A stretch of 29,095 nt of DNA from Shewanella sp. 10N.286.48.A6 (GTDB lineage Bacteria; Pseudomonadota; Gammaproteobacteria; Enterobacterales; Shewanellaceae). Positions 1 to 7,751 of the stretch are shown piece after piece. Location of the stretch: the NCBI RefSeq assembly GCF_002873135.1, contig NZ_MCVI01000002.1, positions 89,200-118,294 of the forward strand, written 5' to 3'. A program made the position numbers and the translations under genes. The notes beneath the pieces were generated by a model. That model saw only the letters and a list, made by a program, of their open reading frames with translations, did not search any database and was not told where the DNA came from. The first letter of the stretch is position 1; each line of letters begins with the position of its first letter.

Positions 1-105
1 AGCACGGATTAAAACGGCACGGATTAAAACGGCACTGTCTAAAATAGCACGGATTAAAATAGCACGGATTAAAACGGCACTCTTTAAAACAGCACTGGCC
101 ATTAA
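1..105. repeat. 15-bp tandem repeat, about 7 units
   Basis: Six full units of 15 bp (consensus agcacggattaaaac, with variants such as ggcactgtctaaaat) run from base 1 to 90, and a seventh degenerates around 91-105. The array probably begins left of the window. Because 15 is a multiple of three, plus-strand frame 2 stays open and encodes a basic pentapeptide repeat (ARIKT and variants). Read on the minus strand it would encode VLIRA units, but it lies beyond the hldE stop. The period is exact and there are no spacers, so it is not a CRISPR array. Confidence 0.9.
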
Positions 106-136
106 GTACAGTGCCCGCCTATTCACTACTTGTTAG
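2..136 (+). CDS. Possible C-terminal tail of an upstream gene (ARIKT pentapeptide repeats), partial
   Basis: Frame 2 on the plus strand is open from the window edge to a TAG at 134-136. It reads as ARIKT-type pentapeptides followed by a non-repetitive end (about YSARLFTTC). If translated, it overlaps the 3' end of the convergent hldE by 11 bases. It contains no start codon with a ribosome binding site, so it would be the tail of a gene starting outside the window. The repeat alone could also keep the frame open by chance, so coding status is uncertain. Confidence 0.25.
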   Translation, partial: ARIKTARIKTALSKIARIKIARIKTALFKTALAIKYSARLFTTC

Positions 137-1556
137 CCATGATATTTTCAATAATAGCCGTAGTAGAGACGCCGTCTTCAAACCCAAGAATTTCGACACT
201 ACCACCAGCAGCCATCACCTCTTTACCGCCTGCAACTTCTTCGACTTTATAGTCCCCGCCTTTTACCAACAAATCCGGTAATAAGCGGCTAATGACGCGC
301 TGCGGAGTATCTTCACTGAAAGGAATAACCCAATCAACTGACGCTAATCCCGCTAAAACAGCCATACGGCGATCAACTTGATTCACTGGGCGACCATCAC
401 CTTTTAAACGCTTCACTGAAGCATCATCATTAACGGCAACAATTAAACGATGGCCCAATTCTTTTGCTTGCTGCAGATAGCTTACGTGGCCTGCATGTAA
501 AATATCAAAACAGCCATTGGTCATGACTACCTTTTCGCCGCGAAGACGCGCTTGCTCAATGGCGTAAGCTAATTGATCTTCAGTCACCACGCCAAAGCCT
601 GACTCGCCTTGATTTAAAGCTAAGGCCCCAATGAGTTCAATTCGGGTTACTGTTGCGGTACCTAACTTAGCCACCACCACGCCTGCAGCAATATTAGCGA
701 TAGAACAAGCCTGTGCTAACGAGCTACCCGCTGCCAGCGAACTTGCTAATGCTGAAATAACCGTATCTCCAGCACCTGTCACGTCATAGACTTCACGGGC
801 AACTGTTGGGATATGCAGTTCAGCATCATCATGACTAATCAGCGTCATGCCTTTTTCAGAGCGGGTCACCAAAATAGCAGTAAAATCGTTATCTTTAATC
901 AGCTTTTTGGCTTTTTCGATTAAGTCAGCTTCACTGGTTACTGGGCCCACAACCGCTTCAAACTCGCTCATATTAGGGGTGATTAACGTCGCGCCGCGAT
1001 AGCGTGAAAAATCACTGCCTTTAGGATCTACCAGCACCTTTACGCCTTTAGCGCGGGCTTTAGCAATAAAGTCGATTGGCGAGTCAATCGCACCTTTGGC
1101 ATAATCAGATAACACCAATACATCGACGTTATCTAACAGCACTTCACTGCTATTTAATAAACTTTCGCTATCAGCTTTAGGGTATTTTTCTTCAAAATCT
1201 AAGCGGATAAGTTGTTGATTGCGAGAAAACACTCTTAATTTGGTAATCGTTGGTTTATCAGCAACGGTTAACCAGCGAGGTTCAACCCCTTGGGCTTGAA
1301 CACCAAGGGTTAACGCTTTAGCATTTTCGTCATTACCGACAATACCAGCAAGCTCAACTTGACCGCCAAGGGCAGCAATATTTAATGCCACGTTAGCAGC
1401 GCCGCCGGGACGGTCTTCTATTTGATTGATGTTAACTACAGGTACTGGCGCTTCTGGTGAGATTCGACCAGTAGGGCCAACCCAATTACGGTCAAGCATG
1501 ACATCGCCGACCACTAAAACACGGGCTTTTTCGAATGCAGGAAGAGATACCTTCAT
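126..1556 (-). CDS. hldE: Bifunctional heptose 7-phosphate kinase / heptose 1-phosphate adenylyltransferase HldE
   Basis: This cytosolic enzyme makes ADP-heptose for the LPS inner core: it phosphorylates D-glycero-beta-D-manno-heptose 7-phosphate at C1 and later adenylylates the 1-phosphate. Residues 1 to about 318 are a PfkB/ribokinase-type kinase, with the GG motif near 51 and the catalytic DVTGAGD at 258-264 (D264 the likely base). Residues about 344-476 are a nucleotidyltransferase domain with [12 protein letters not shown], where H354 and H357 form the HxGH motif. The 476-residue length matches E. coli HldE (477), so neither domain is missing. It is divergent from the lipid A acyltransferase gene across a short intergenic region, so two LPS steps share one promoter area. 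Family known; function inferred with high certainty. Confidence 0.97.
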   Translation of the reverse strand: MKVSLPAFEKARVLVVGDVMLDRNWVGPTGRISPEAPVPVVNINQIEDRPGGAANVALNIAALGGQVELAGIVGNDENAKALTLGVQAQGVEPRWLTVADKPTITKLRVFSRNQQLIRLDFEEKYPKADSESLLNSSEVLLDNVDVLVLSDYAKGAIDSPIDFIAKARAKGVKVLVDPKGSDFSRYRGATLITPNMSEFEAVVGPVTSEADLIEKAKKLIKDNDFTAILVTRSEKGMTLISHDDAELHIPTVAREVYDVTGAGDTVISALASSLAAGSSLAQACSIANIAAGVVVAKLGTATVTRIELIGALALNQGESGFGVVTEDQLAYAIEQARLRGEKVVMTNGCFDILHAGHVSYLQQAKELGHRLIVAVNDDASVKRLKGDGRPVNQVDRRMAVLAGLASVDWVIPFSEDTPQRVISRLLPDLLVKGGDYKVEEVAGGKEVMAAGGSVEILGFEDGVSTTAIIENIMANK

Positions 1557-1659
1557 AGTAAACTTATTCTTTTGCTGATATTAAACCGTGATTGTACCTA
1601 ATTTTGCTCTAAAATTAAGTTAGAATAGCAACTAATTTTGATTTTTGGATGAGTTCCTC

Positions 1660-2586
1660 GTGGTAGATAAAGCACAATTTTCCTCGCATTTATTGCACCC
1701 AAAGCATTGGCCATTATGGTTTGGTGTTGCTCTTATGAAGCTGACCCAGCTATTACCGCTTCGCTGGCAAATGACACTTGGCAAGGGTTTAGGCCGTTTG
1801 GTTTTAAAACTTGCTGCGAGTCGCAGACATACTGCAGAGCGCAATTTTCAGCTGTGTTTTCCTGATATGCCAGCACAAGAACGCGAGGCACTGCTTAAGA
1901 GAAACTTCGAAGAAACCGGTAAAGCCCTATTCGATACCATCAACGCTTGGTGGTGGTCTGATGAAAAAGTGCAGCAGCATATGACCATTAAAGGCGATGA
2001 GCATGTGCGCAATACCCTAGATAATGATCAAGGCGTCATACTGTTTGCAGTGCATTGCTTACCGTTAGAAATGGGCGCGAGAATGTTTGGCCAGTTCCAA
2101 CCGGGGATAGGCGTTTACCGCCCTCACAACAATCCCGTGATGGAATACTTACAAGTCAAAGGCCGCCTGCGCTCGAATAAAGGCTTAGTACCAAAACGTG
2201 ATTTACGTAAGATGGTAAAAAGTTTAAGAAACCCAGATGTGATCTGGTATACCGCCGACCAAGATTTTGGTCGCTCAAGTGCTGTATTTATCCCGCTATA
2301 TGCCGTACCCGATGCAGCGACTATTACTGGCGCTACCACCTTAGCGAAATTAGGCCGCGCCAAAGTATTACCCTTTTTTGTCGAACGTAATGATGATGAC
2401 ACGGGTTACAATATGGAAATTTTAGCGCCGCTTGATAACTTCCCCGGTGAAAATGAGCTCGAAGATGCTATTCGTGGCAATAAGATCATTGAACAATTAA
2501 TTGATCGTAACCGTAATCAATATATGTGGCTACATCGCCGCTTTAAAACTCGGCCAACCAAAGAAACCCCCTCTTTATACAAATAG
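1660..2586 (+). CDS. lpxL: Lipid A biosynthesis lauroyl(-type) acyltransferase, LpxL/HtrB family
   Basis: This inner-membrane enzyme transfers a secondary acyl chain from acyl-ACP to Kdo2-lipid IVA. The sequence has one hydrophobic N-terminal segment (residues about 18-35), the acyltransferase HX4E motif at H132/E137, YRPHNN and RSNK motifs, a WYTADQDFG block, and the C-terminal signatures HRRFKTRP and SLYK typical of LpxL/LpxP rather than LpxM. I choose the GTG at 1660 (308 aa): a GGATGAG lies about 7 bases upstream, and it places the catalytic pair at the same numbers as E. coli LpxL. A TTG at 1645 in frame would add five residues but has no ribosome binding site. The acyl chain specificity (C12, C14, C16:1) cannot be read from the sequence. 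Confidence 0.93.
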   Translation: MVDKAQFSSHLLHPKHWPLWFGVALMKLTQLLPLRWQMTLGKGLGRLVLKLAASRRHTAERNFQLCFPDMPAQEREALLKRNFEETGKALFDTINAWWWSDEKVQQHMTIKGDEHVRNTLDNDQGVILFAVHCLPLEMGARMFGQFQPGIGVYRPHNNPVMEYLQVKGRLRSNKGLVPKRDLRKMVKSLRNPDVIWYTADQDFGRSSAVFIPLYAVPDAATITGATTLAKLGRAKVLPFFVERNDDDTGYNMEILAPLDNFPGENELEDAIRGNKIIEQLIDRNRNQYMWLHRRFKTRPTKETPSLYK

Positions 2587-2593
2587 CCAGCAG

Positions 2594-2674
2594 AGTTAAT
2601 ATTAACTGTAAAATATCACTGGATAACGACCATAGCTTGAAATAAGCGCAAAAATGATCAAGTATCCAGTGATA
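2594..2674. repeat. Palindrome and 12-bp inverted repeat after lpxL
   Basis: A perfect 14-bp palindrome (agttaatattaact) lies at 2594-2607. It is followed by a perfect 12-bp inverted repeat, tatcactggata at 2614-2625 and tatccagtgata at 2663-2674, with a 37-base spacer. There is no GC-rich stem or T-run, so it is not a classical intrinsic terminator. It could be a 3' structure of the lpxL transcript or an operator for the downstream gene. Confidence 0.55.
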
Positions 2675-2792
2675 AAAATAGCGAAACTTTAGTTTAAGTT
2701 TTCATCAGATGTTGAGATTTATTCTGCAGGAGCACTAATAACACTCACCAAAGCCATTGTGATCATCACTCACATAGGAAAACATCCACCTT

Positions 2793-3758
2793 ATGATTAA
2801 GTCTTTTTGCGCCAAATTGATTGTTGTTTCTACCATGCTGTTTAGCGTCCAAGTGGTGGCGGTAGAATATGCTTTACCCGCTAAAGACAGTCGTTTAATT
2901 GGTGAAAATCAATATTATGTTGTACCTGAAGGTAAATTAACCCTAGAAGCCATTGCAGATCAGTTCCAACTCGGACTGAGCAATATGCTTGAAGCCAACC
3001 CAGGCGTTGACCCATACTTACCTAAACCAGGTAGCACCTTAGTGATCCCCCATCAGTTGATCCTACCGGATGCACCGCGTAAAGGCATCGTGATTAACAG
3101 TGCTGAAATGCGCCTATATCACTATAAAAAAGGCACCAATATTGTTGAAGTACTCCCAATTGGTATTGGTCAAGTAGGCCGTGACACCCCTGAAAATTGG
3201 GTGACTCAGGTTTACCGTAAGCGGGCTAACCCAACCTGGACTCCCACTAAGCGTACCCGCGAAATTTATGCAGCCAGAGGCGAAACCCTTCCCGATGTGT
3301 GGCCAGCAGGTCCAGATAACCCAATGGGGTTGTTTGCCTTATATGTAGGTAATTTATTTGCGATACATGGCACGAATGCCTCTTTCGGTATTGGCCTGCG
3401 CGTCAGTCAAGGCTGCGTCAGGTTACGTGAAGATGATATTGAGCATCTATTTAACACAGTGCCAGTTGGCACCCGAGTGCAATTTGTTAATCAACCGATT
3501 AAAGCCACGGTTGAGCCCGATGGTAATCGTTATTTAGAAGTGCATCAGCCATTATCTGAGACCCAAGAGCAATTTGATTCATCTGAGCCACTTCCATTGA
3601 CCTTAAATAAAAAAATTACTGCTGTTGTAGCTAATGCTGACACTGACTCATTTGTACTAAAGCGCTTACTAGAGCAGCGCACCGGTATACCTACTCGAAT
3701 TAACAGCATGCAACAGGCAAAAAACCAAGACATGGTTAACCCTGTCGATTCAGAATAG
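2793..3758 (+). CDS. Periplasmic L,D-transpeptidase (YkuD domain, ErfK/YbiS/YcfS/YnhG type)
   Basis: This exported enzyme forms 3-3 peptidoglycan crosslinks or attaches an outer-membrane lipoprotein to peptidoglycan. A signal peptide covers residues 1 to about 23 (cleavage near VVA-VE). Residues about 38-88 resemble a LysM-type glycan-binding module (YYVVPEG ... [16 protein letters not shown]). The YkuD domain runs from about 97 to 235, with H192 in IHGTN and the catalytic C208 in VSQGCVRL. Length (321 aa) and order match the E. coli LdtA-E enzymes. A C-terminal extension of about 85 residues ends in a conserved-looking segment ([19 protein letters not shown]). The start ATG has only a weak ribosome binding site but begins the signal peptide. 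Which Ldt role it plays (crosslinking or lipoprotein anchoring) cannot be decided here. Confidence 0.93.
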   Translation: MIKSFCAKLIVVSTMLFSVQVVAVEYALPAKDSRLIGENQYYVVPEGKLTLEAIADQFQLGLSNMLEANPGVDPYLPKPGSTLVIPHQLILPDAPRKGIVINSAEMRLYHYKKGTNIVEVLPIGIGQVGRDTPENWVTQVYRKRANPTWTPTKRTREIYAARGETLPDVWPAGPDNPMGLFALYVGNLFAIHGTNASFGIGLRVSQGCVRLREDDIEHLFNTVPVGTRVQFVNQPIKATVEPDGNRYLEVHQPLSETQEQFDSSEPLPLTLNKKITAVVANADTDSFVLKRLLEQRTGIPTRINSMQQAKNQDMVNPVDSE

Positions 3759-3812
3759 CCGCTCAATAGCCAGCAGCGAATAACAATAAGTCATTTTGTT
3801 AAACACCTATAT

Positions 3813-3854
3813 TCAAGCACTTACCATATGAATATTTCATTGATAAGTGCTTGA
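3813..3854 (+). terminator. Hairpin after the L,D-transpeptidase gene
   Basis: Perfect 11-bp inverted repeat, tcaagcactta at 3813-3823 and taagtgcttga at 3844-3854, with a 20-base loop. No long T-run follows, so it is a possible weak terminator or a 3'-end structure. Confidence 0.45.
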
Positions 3855-3914
3855 GCTCTTTATCAATACTCAGTAACCTAAATCAAGGGTTCACTTTATA
3901 CACTGGGTAATAGA

Positions 3915-5462
3915 TTGAAAGCCATCACTGCCATTTCTGCTTTACTATCAGTAACCTTGCTATCAATAACCTTGAGTGGCTTCATCAGCCCAGCTATTGC
4001 CAGTTCCCCCACATCACTATCTACATCACTATCTACATCTACATCTACATCTACATCTACATCTACATCAGCGTCATTGACCGAATCAAGATCAATAGCC
4101 CAGCAGTGTGACCTCACTGATGGCATAACTAAGCTTCAAATACTTGAACAGCAGATCGCCCTCAGTGAACTGGATAATGGTTTGATTATTCGCCAAGTGA
4201 ATTTACCCAGTCTCAATACGGTGGCCATTGCCTCGCAATTTAATGTGGGCTCCCGTAATGAGCAAACAGGGCAAACGGGTTATGCGCATTTATTTGAGCA
4301 TTTACTGTTTAAAGGCAGTAAAAATGCCCCCGATGAAAGCTACCCACAACAAATGAGCGCCCTTGGAGCACGTTTTAACGCCAGTACCCACTTCGACTAC
4401 ACCAATTATTATGTCACTATTCCAGCTCAAGCCTTAGAGCAGAGCCTGTTTTTAGAGTCCGACAGATTTATTCAACCGCAACTGTCAGAAACCACGGTCA
4501 AAAATCAGCAAGGCGCGGTGTTAGAAGAAATGGCCACCAGCATTGATAACCAACCCTACATTCGAAAGGCGATGGAGTTTTTATTATCGCAAGTCAAAGG
4601 CAGCCAATATGGTCATGCCATCATTGGCAGTAAGCAAGATGTTCAAGGCGCCAGTGCCGCTGAACTCATGGCATTTCATCAGCGCTATTACCGCCCAGAT
4701 GCCATGCAAATATCCTTGGTTGGCCAACTCAATGACCGAAGTGCTGACTGGCTAACAAAGTACTTTGGCCACTGGCAAGCTCCCACTCATCCGCAAGATA
4801 AATTTAGCAAAATCGATCTAGGTACAAAGACTAACGCTATCCACGCTGAAATCATCGATACTCGCGGCCCATGGCCTGCATTATTGCTGGCTTGGCATAC
4901 GGTAGGCAGACAAGATCGCGATTTTGAGGCAATTTCATTACTGCAAAGCTATCTTTTTCAAAATATCGCCAATGCATTAACCAAAGCAAGCCTTGCCAAC
5001 CCGCCCCATATGCTCAGTTATTCAGTGCCATTAACCATGGACAATCACGGCGTCACTAATCTGGTATTGGTCCCCAGAGCCAACACCTCATTAGATGAAC
5101 TTAATCAACTAGTCAGTACTATCCTTAAGCAAGTCGCCAGCCAAGGTATTGAGCCCAATGTATTGTGCCAACTTAAAAGTATTGCCCTTAATGACACGCT
5201 AATTAACTTTACTGATAGTCAACAATTGGCTATTCATTTATCAAATACCGCCAGTCGCGATAAATTCTTGCCGCTCACTCAGCCATGGCAGCGCATAAAC
5301 CAAGTCACTAGCGATGATATTAAAACTGTCACCCAGCAATACTTTATCGGCAAACAAGTTCGCCTTGATTTACTGCCGCCTTGGTACATTCGCTGGGGCA
5401 AAACCTTACTTGAATGGTTACCCCAAGGGATGGCTGAATCTTTAGAAGAGTGGGCATTATGA
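3915..5462 (+). CDS. M16 (pitrilysin-type) zinc metallopeptidase, exported, catalytic partner
   Basis: This is a predicted periplasmic zinc peptidase. It starts at a TTG (3915), which directly opens a convincing signal peptide (residues 1 to about 29, ending PAIA). Residues about 31-58 are a Ser/Thr-rich linker coded by a hexanucleotide repeat. The M16 domain has the inverted zinc motif HLFEH (H125, E128, H129) and the third ligand in LEEM (E204 or E205), at about the spacing seen in pitrilysin, so it should be active. The second M16 subdomain follows to residue 515. The stop codon overlaps the start of the next gene (ATGA), which codes for a companion M16 protein without the zinc motif; such pairs typically act as heterodimers. 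The substrate is unknown. Confidence 0.9.
   Translation: MKAITAISALLSVTLLSITLSGFISPAIASSPTSLSTSLSTSTSTSTSTSTSASLTESRSIAQQCDLTDGITKLQILEQQIALSELDNGLIIRQVNLPSLNTVAIASQFNVGSRNEQTGQTGYAHLFEHLLFKGSKNAPDESYPQQMSALGARFNASTHFDYTNYYVTIPAQALEQSLFLESDRFIQPQLSETTVKNQQGAVLEEMATSIDNQPYIRKAMEFLLSQVKGSQYGHAIIGSKQDVQGASAAELMAFHQRYYRPDAMQISLVGQLNDRSADWLTKYFGHWQAPTHPQDKFSKIDLGTKTNAIHAEIIDTRGPWPALLLAWHTVGRQDRDFEAISLLQSYLFQNIANALTKASLANPPHMLSYSVPLTMDNHGVTNLVLVPRANTSLDELNQLVSTILKQVASQGIEPNVLCQLKSIALNDTLINFTDSQQLAIHLSNTASRDKFLPLTQPWQRINQVTSDDIKTVTQQYFIGKQVRLDLLPPWYIRWGKTLLEWLPQGMAESLEEWAL
4011..4070. repeat. In-frame hexanucleotide microsatellite (acatct) in the M16 gene
   Basis: Two copies of acatcactatct (4011-4034) are followed by five copies of acatct (4035-4064) and one acatca (4065-4070). 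It encodes (TSLS)2 and then a Thr-Ser repeat just after the signal peptide. Gain or loss of units would change linker length without a frameshift. Confidence 0.95.
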
Positions 5463-7114
5463 AAAAGTCGCATTCAATTCTCTGGGCAAAAATAATCGGC
5501 TTAGCTGTCTTTATCTGCTCACAACAGGCTTGTCAGCATGCACCTATTAGTTTCACCCCTGCACAGCCGCCCAATTTAGCAAATTATAACGATTTGCCGG
5601 TATTCGGTAGTGAAAAAGTACAATTGCCATTAAGCGCAATAGTCTCGCCGCAAACCATGTCATTGACTACAAATAGTTTTTTACATCAATGGTCATTAAC
5701 TGCTGACTCCTTTGCCCAGCAAGGACATCAGCTATACTTAGTCGGCATATCAACTCAGACTGCCATTGCTAACCCCGATATTATTATCGCAGCCTTCAAA
5801 CAACGGCAAAAACACATGGCCAATACTCAAGTGCTAACCGCCGTGCAAGCAGCCTGTTATGACAGCATGCGCTTTAGGGCCAGCCTGCACAGTATCGGCA
5901 TCAGTATTAATTGTATGGCAACCACAAAGCTTAAATCGGCACTACTGTGGCAGTTTTGGGATAACCAAGCGGTGAATGAGGTCAATATTGCCACTATCAA
6001 ACGCAATCTTAAATTGAATAAGCACATAGGCGCTTTCACTGGTAGCGAAATAGATCTCGCCTTTAGAAAGCAATTACTGGGCAGCCAACACCCTTACAAC
6101 CAAAACATCAATAATAACGCTGTGATTGATGAGTTAACCCATTCCAGCTTATCTGCATTGCACACTGAGCTGCGACAACAGCTGCAGTGGCACTTGTTTG
6201 CGCCACAATTTAGCCCGCAATTAACCAATACAAAAGCGCAGACCTTAAAAGCAAATACCTTAAAAACGAATAGCTTAAAAACAAATAGCTCAAAGACTCA
6301 AATAGCTCAGCACGTCACATCGCTGCCGAGTTGGCTATTAACAGAAAAGCCAGATTCAAGTCATTCAGCTTTCGATTCAAGCGCTCAAACAAGCGCTCAA
6401 ACAAGTGCTAAAGCAAGTGCTAAAGCAAGTGCTAAAGCAAACACTATAAATTCAAGCACAGTTGAAACCAGCACTGCAAAGGATAAAATCCTTTATATCA
6501 TTGATGCGCCAGACACTGTGCAGACCCAAGTCAGAATTGGACTCGTCACAGCTACAGCTACAGCTGATGCGACAGTGCAAGATGCCAATACTTGTCAGAT
6601 GATTGCCGCGCTATTAGGTAGAGGTTATTCAGGGCGGTTATTTTATGATTTACGTGAAGTGCGCGGCTTAAGCTATGGGGTTTATGGCCGCTGCGTCAAT
6701 GCGCCATTGAGTCAATATATGTATTTTTATGGCAGCACCGCATTAGAAAACTCAAGCGCTTTTATAAAAGGGATGCTGGATCATTTAAGTCTTATCACTG
6801 AGCAAACCGCCTCACAAAATGAAATCAATGCCACTGTGACCTACTTACAGGGTAAGCAACAACTTAGCCTTGATAGACCCTTTGGCAAAGAAAGCCTCTA
6901 CATCCGTCAACTCTTAAGCGGCCAAACCACCGCGGAATTTAGCCAAGGGATGAGTCAACTGCAACAACTAACCCCGATGCAATTATTGCAACAGGCCAAC
7001 ACCTTGAGCCTAACCACGCCTATCGTAGTGCTGCGCGGTGATGCCGACAAAATCAGCGCAGACCTACAGCAAAAACTGCCCACATGGGAGCTTAGGCAGT
7101 TAGAGCCTGATTAA
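5459..7114 (+). CDS. M16-family protein lacking the zinc motif, exported, partner subunit
   Basis: This is a probable non-catalytic M16 partner of the preceding peptidase. The ATG at 5459 overlaps the upstream TGA (ATGA) and has a purine-rich AGAAGAG ribosome binding site; a GTG at 5450 in frame is less likely. The protein (551 aa) begins with a signal peptide, and the segment SQQACQH is a poor match to a lipobox, so lipidation is doubtful. No HxxEH motif is present. The C-terminal half carries the M16 RxxxY-type signature (GRGYSGRLFYDLREVRG). The middle, residues about 245-365, is a low-complexity linker made of pentapeptide and tetrapeptide repeats with a hydrophilic Ser/Thr/Lys/Ala composition. 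The arrangement resembles other active/inactive M16B pairs; the substrate is unknown. Confidence 0.85.
   Translation: MKKSHSILWAKIIGLAVFICSQQACQHAPISFTPAQPPNLANYNDLPVFGSEKVQLPLSAIVSPQTMSLTTNSFLHQWSLTADSFAQQGHQLYLVGISTQTAIANPDIIIAAFKQRQKHMANTQVLTAVQAACYDSMRFRASLHSIGISINCMATTKLKSALLWQFWDNQAVNEVNIATIKRNLKLNKHIGAFTGSEIDLAFRKQLLGSQHPYNQNINNNAVIDELTHSSLSALHTELRQQLQWHLFAPQFSPQLTNTKAQTLKANTLKTNSLKTNSSKTQIAQHVTSLPSWLLTEKPDSSHSAFDSSAQTSAQTSAKASAKASAKANTINSSTVETSTAKDKILYIIDAPDTVQTQVRIGLVTATATADATVQDANTCQMIAALLGRGYSGRLFYDLREVRGLSYGVYGRCVNAPLSQYMYFYGSTALENSSAFIKGMLDHLSLITEQTASQNEINATVTYLQGKQQLSLDRPFGKESLYIRQLLSGQTTAEFSQGMSQLQQLTPMQLLQQANTLSLTTPIVVLRGDADKISADLQQKLPTWELRQLEPD
6242..6301. repeat. 15-bp in-frame repeat, 4 units (TLKAN/TLKTN/SLKTN/SSKTQ)
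   Basis: Four consecutive 15-bp units beginning accttaaaagcaaat encode a basic pentapeptide repeat inside the linker of the second M16 protein. The last unit is the most diverged. Confidence 0.85.
6380..6439. repeat. 12-bp in-frame repeat, 5 units (SAQT/SAKA)
   Basis: Five consecutive 12-bp units (two agcgctcaaaca, three agtgctaaagca) encode SAQT, SAQT and three SAKA. A further short acagct triplication lies at 6548-6565 in the same gene. Confidence 0.9.
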
Positions 7115-7184
7115 CTGTATTTGAAGCGAAAATTAGCTGTATTTGAAGCAACAATGAACAGCAGCTGAAGTCGATCAAAATCAA

Positions 7185-7610
7185 TCAACTGCTTCTTTCA
7201 TATTGATAACGCTGACAATCGTCGACAATATTAAGCCAGCTGAGCTGATTTTGAGTATAAATGTGGTAGTTGGGCTTCACTAAATTTGGCTTATCAAGGG
7301 ATGCTATAGTCAAAGTGTAATAATCAGGGTAACGGCGATCTCGATAACTCATGGTGCAACCACACTGAGCGCAAAAGCCCCTTAGTACATTGTCAGAAGA
7401 GGCATATTCAGTCACCGCGCCTGCTAGCCAACTCACCTGTGCTAACTTAAAGTCCATCCAAGCTTGAAACACCGCACCTGATGACTTTTGACACTGCACA
7501 CAATGGCAATAATCTGCATCAAACGGCGCGGCACTGACTTGATAGCGAATTGCGCCGCACAAACAGCCACCCGTTAGCATCACAGCCTGTTCAGTTGATT
7601 TATCATCCAT
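7185..7610 (-). CDS. GFA-family (glutathione-dependent formaldehyde-activating enzyme-like / DUF636) zinc protein
   Basis: This is a small cytosolic zinc protein of the Mss4-like/GFA fold. The Cys pattern is intact: C16-L-C18, C35-H-C37-V-Q-C40 and C80-A-Q-C83-G-C85, which bind the structural and the second zinc. The ATG at 7610 is preferred because an AAGG lies just upstream; a TTG at 7622 in frame would add four residues. At 141 aa it has the length usual for single-domain family members. Most have no proven reaction, and the formaldehyde-glutathione role is known for only some, so I do not assign a substrate. It stands alone, tail to tail with the M16 operon. Confidence 0.85.
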   Translation of the reverse strand: MDDKSTEQAVMLTGGCLCGAIRYQVSAAPFDADYCHCVQCQKSSGAVFQAWMDFKLAQVSWLAGAVTEYASSDNVLRGFCAQCGCTMSYRDRRYPDYYTLTIASLDKPNLVKPNYHIYTQNQLSWLNIVDDCQRYQYERSS

Positions 7611-7669
7611 ATAAACCTTCAATTGTTAAGCCTGTAAACCTTAATTAAAGCATAAATTTACCCCAATAA

Positions 7670-7693
7670 AAAAGCCCTCAAAAGAGGGCTTTT
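7670..7693 (-). terminator. Intrinsic terminator of nrfA
   Basis: The stem aaaagccctc (7670-7679) pairs with gagggctttt (7684-7693) around a 4-base loop. Read on the minus strand, the GC core is followed by a run of six T. It lies about 60 bases past the nrfA stop. Confidence 0.9.
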
Positions 7694-7711
7694 ACAAGAC
7701 ATAATGACCTA

Positions 7712-7750
7712 AGCTCTAGTGCTAAGTTCTAGTGCTAAGTTCTAGTGCTA
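7712..7750. repeat. 13-bp tandem triplication at the nrfA 3' end
   Basis: Three consecutive 13-bp units, agctctagtgcta then twice agttctagtgcta, fill the space between the nrfA stop codon and its terminator. They are outside any coding frame. Confidence 0.9.
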
Positions 7751-7751
7751 A

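Noticed and set aside
1..105. CRISPR array at the left edge
   Set aside because: The 15-bp units are directly adjacent with no spacers, and no cas genes are present.
2793..3758. Inactive L,D-transpeptidase because of SQGC in place of SHGC
   Set aside because: The residue before the glycine varies among active enterobacterial Ldt enzymes; the histidine, serine, cysteine and arginine are all present.
4011..4070. Phase-variable on/off switch in the M16 gene
   Set aside because: The unit is 6 bp, so changes in copy number cannot shift the frame.
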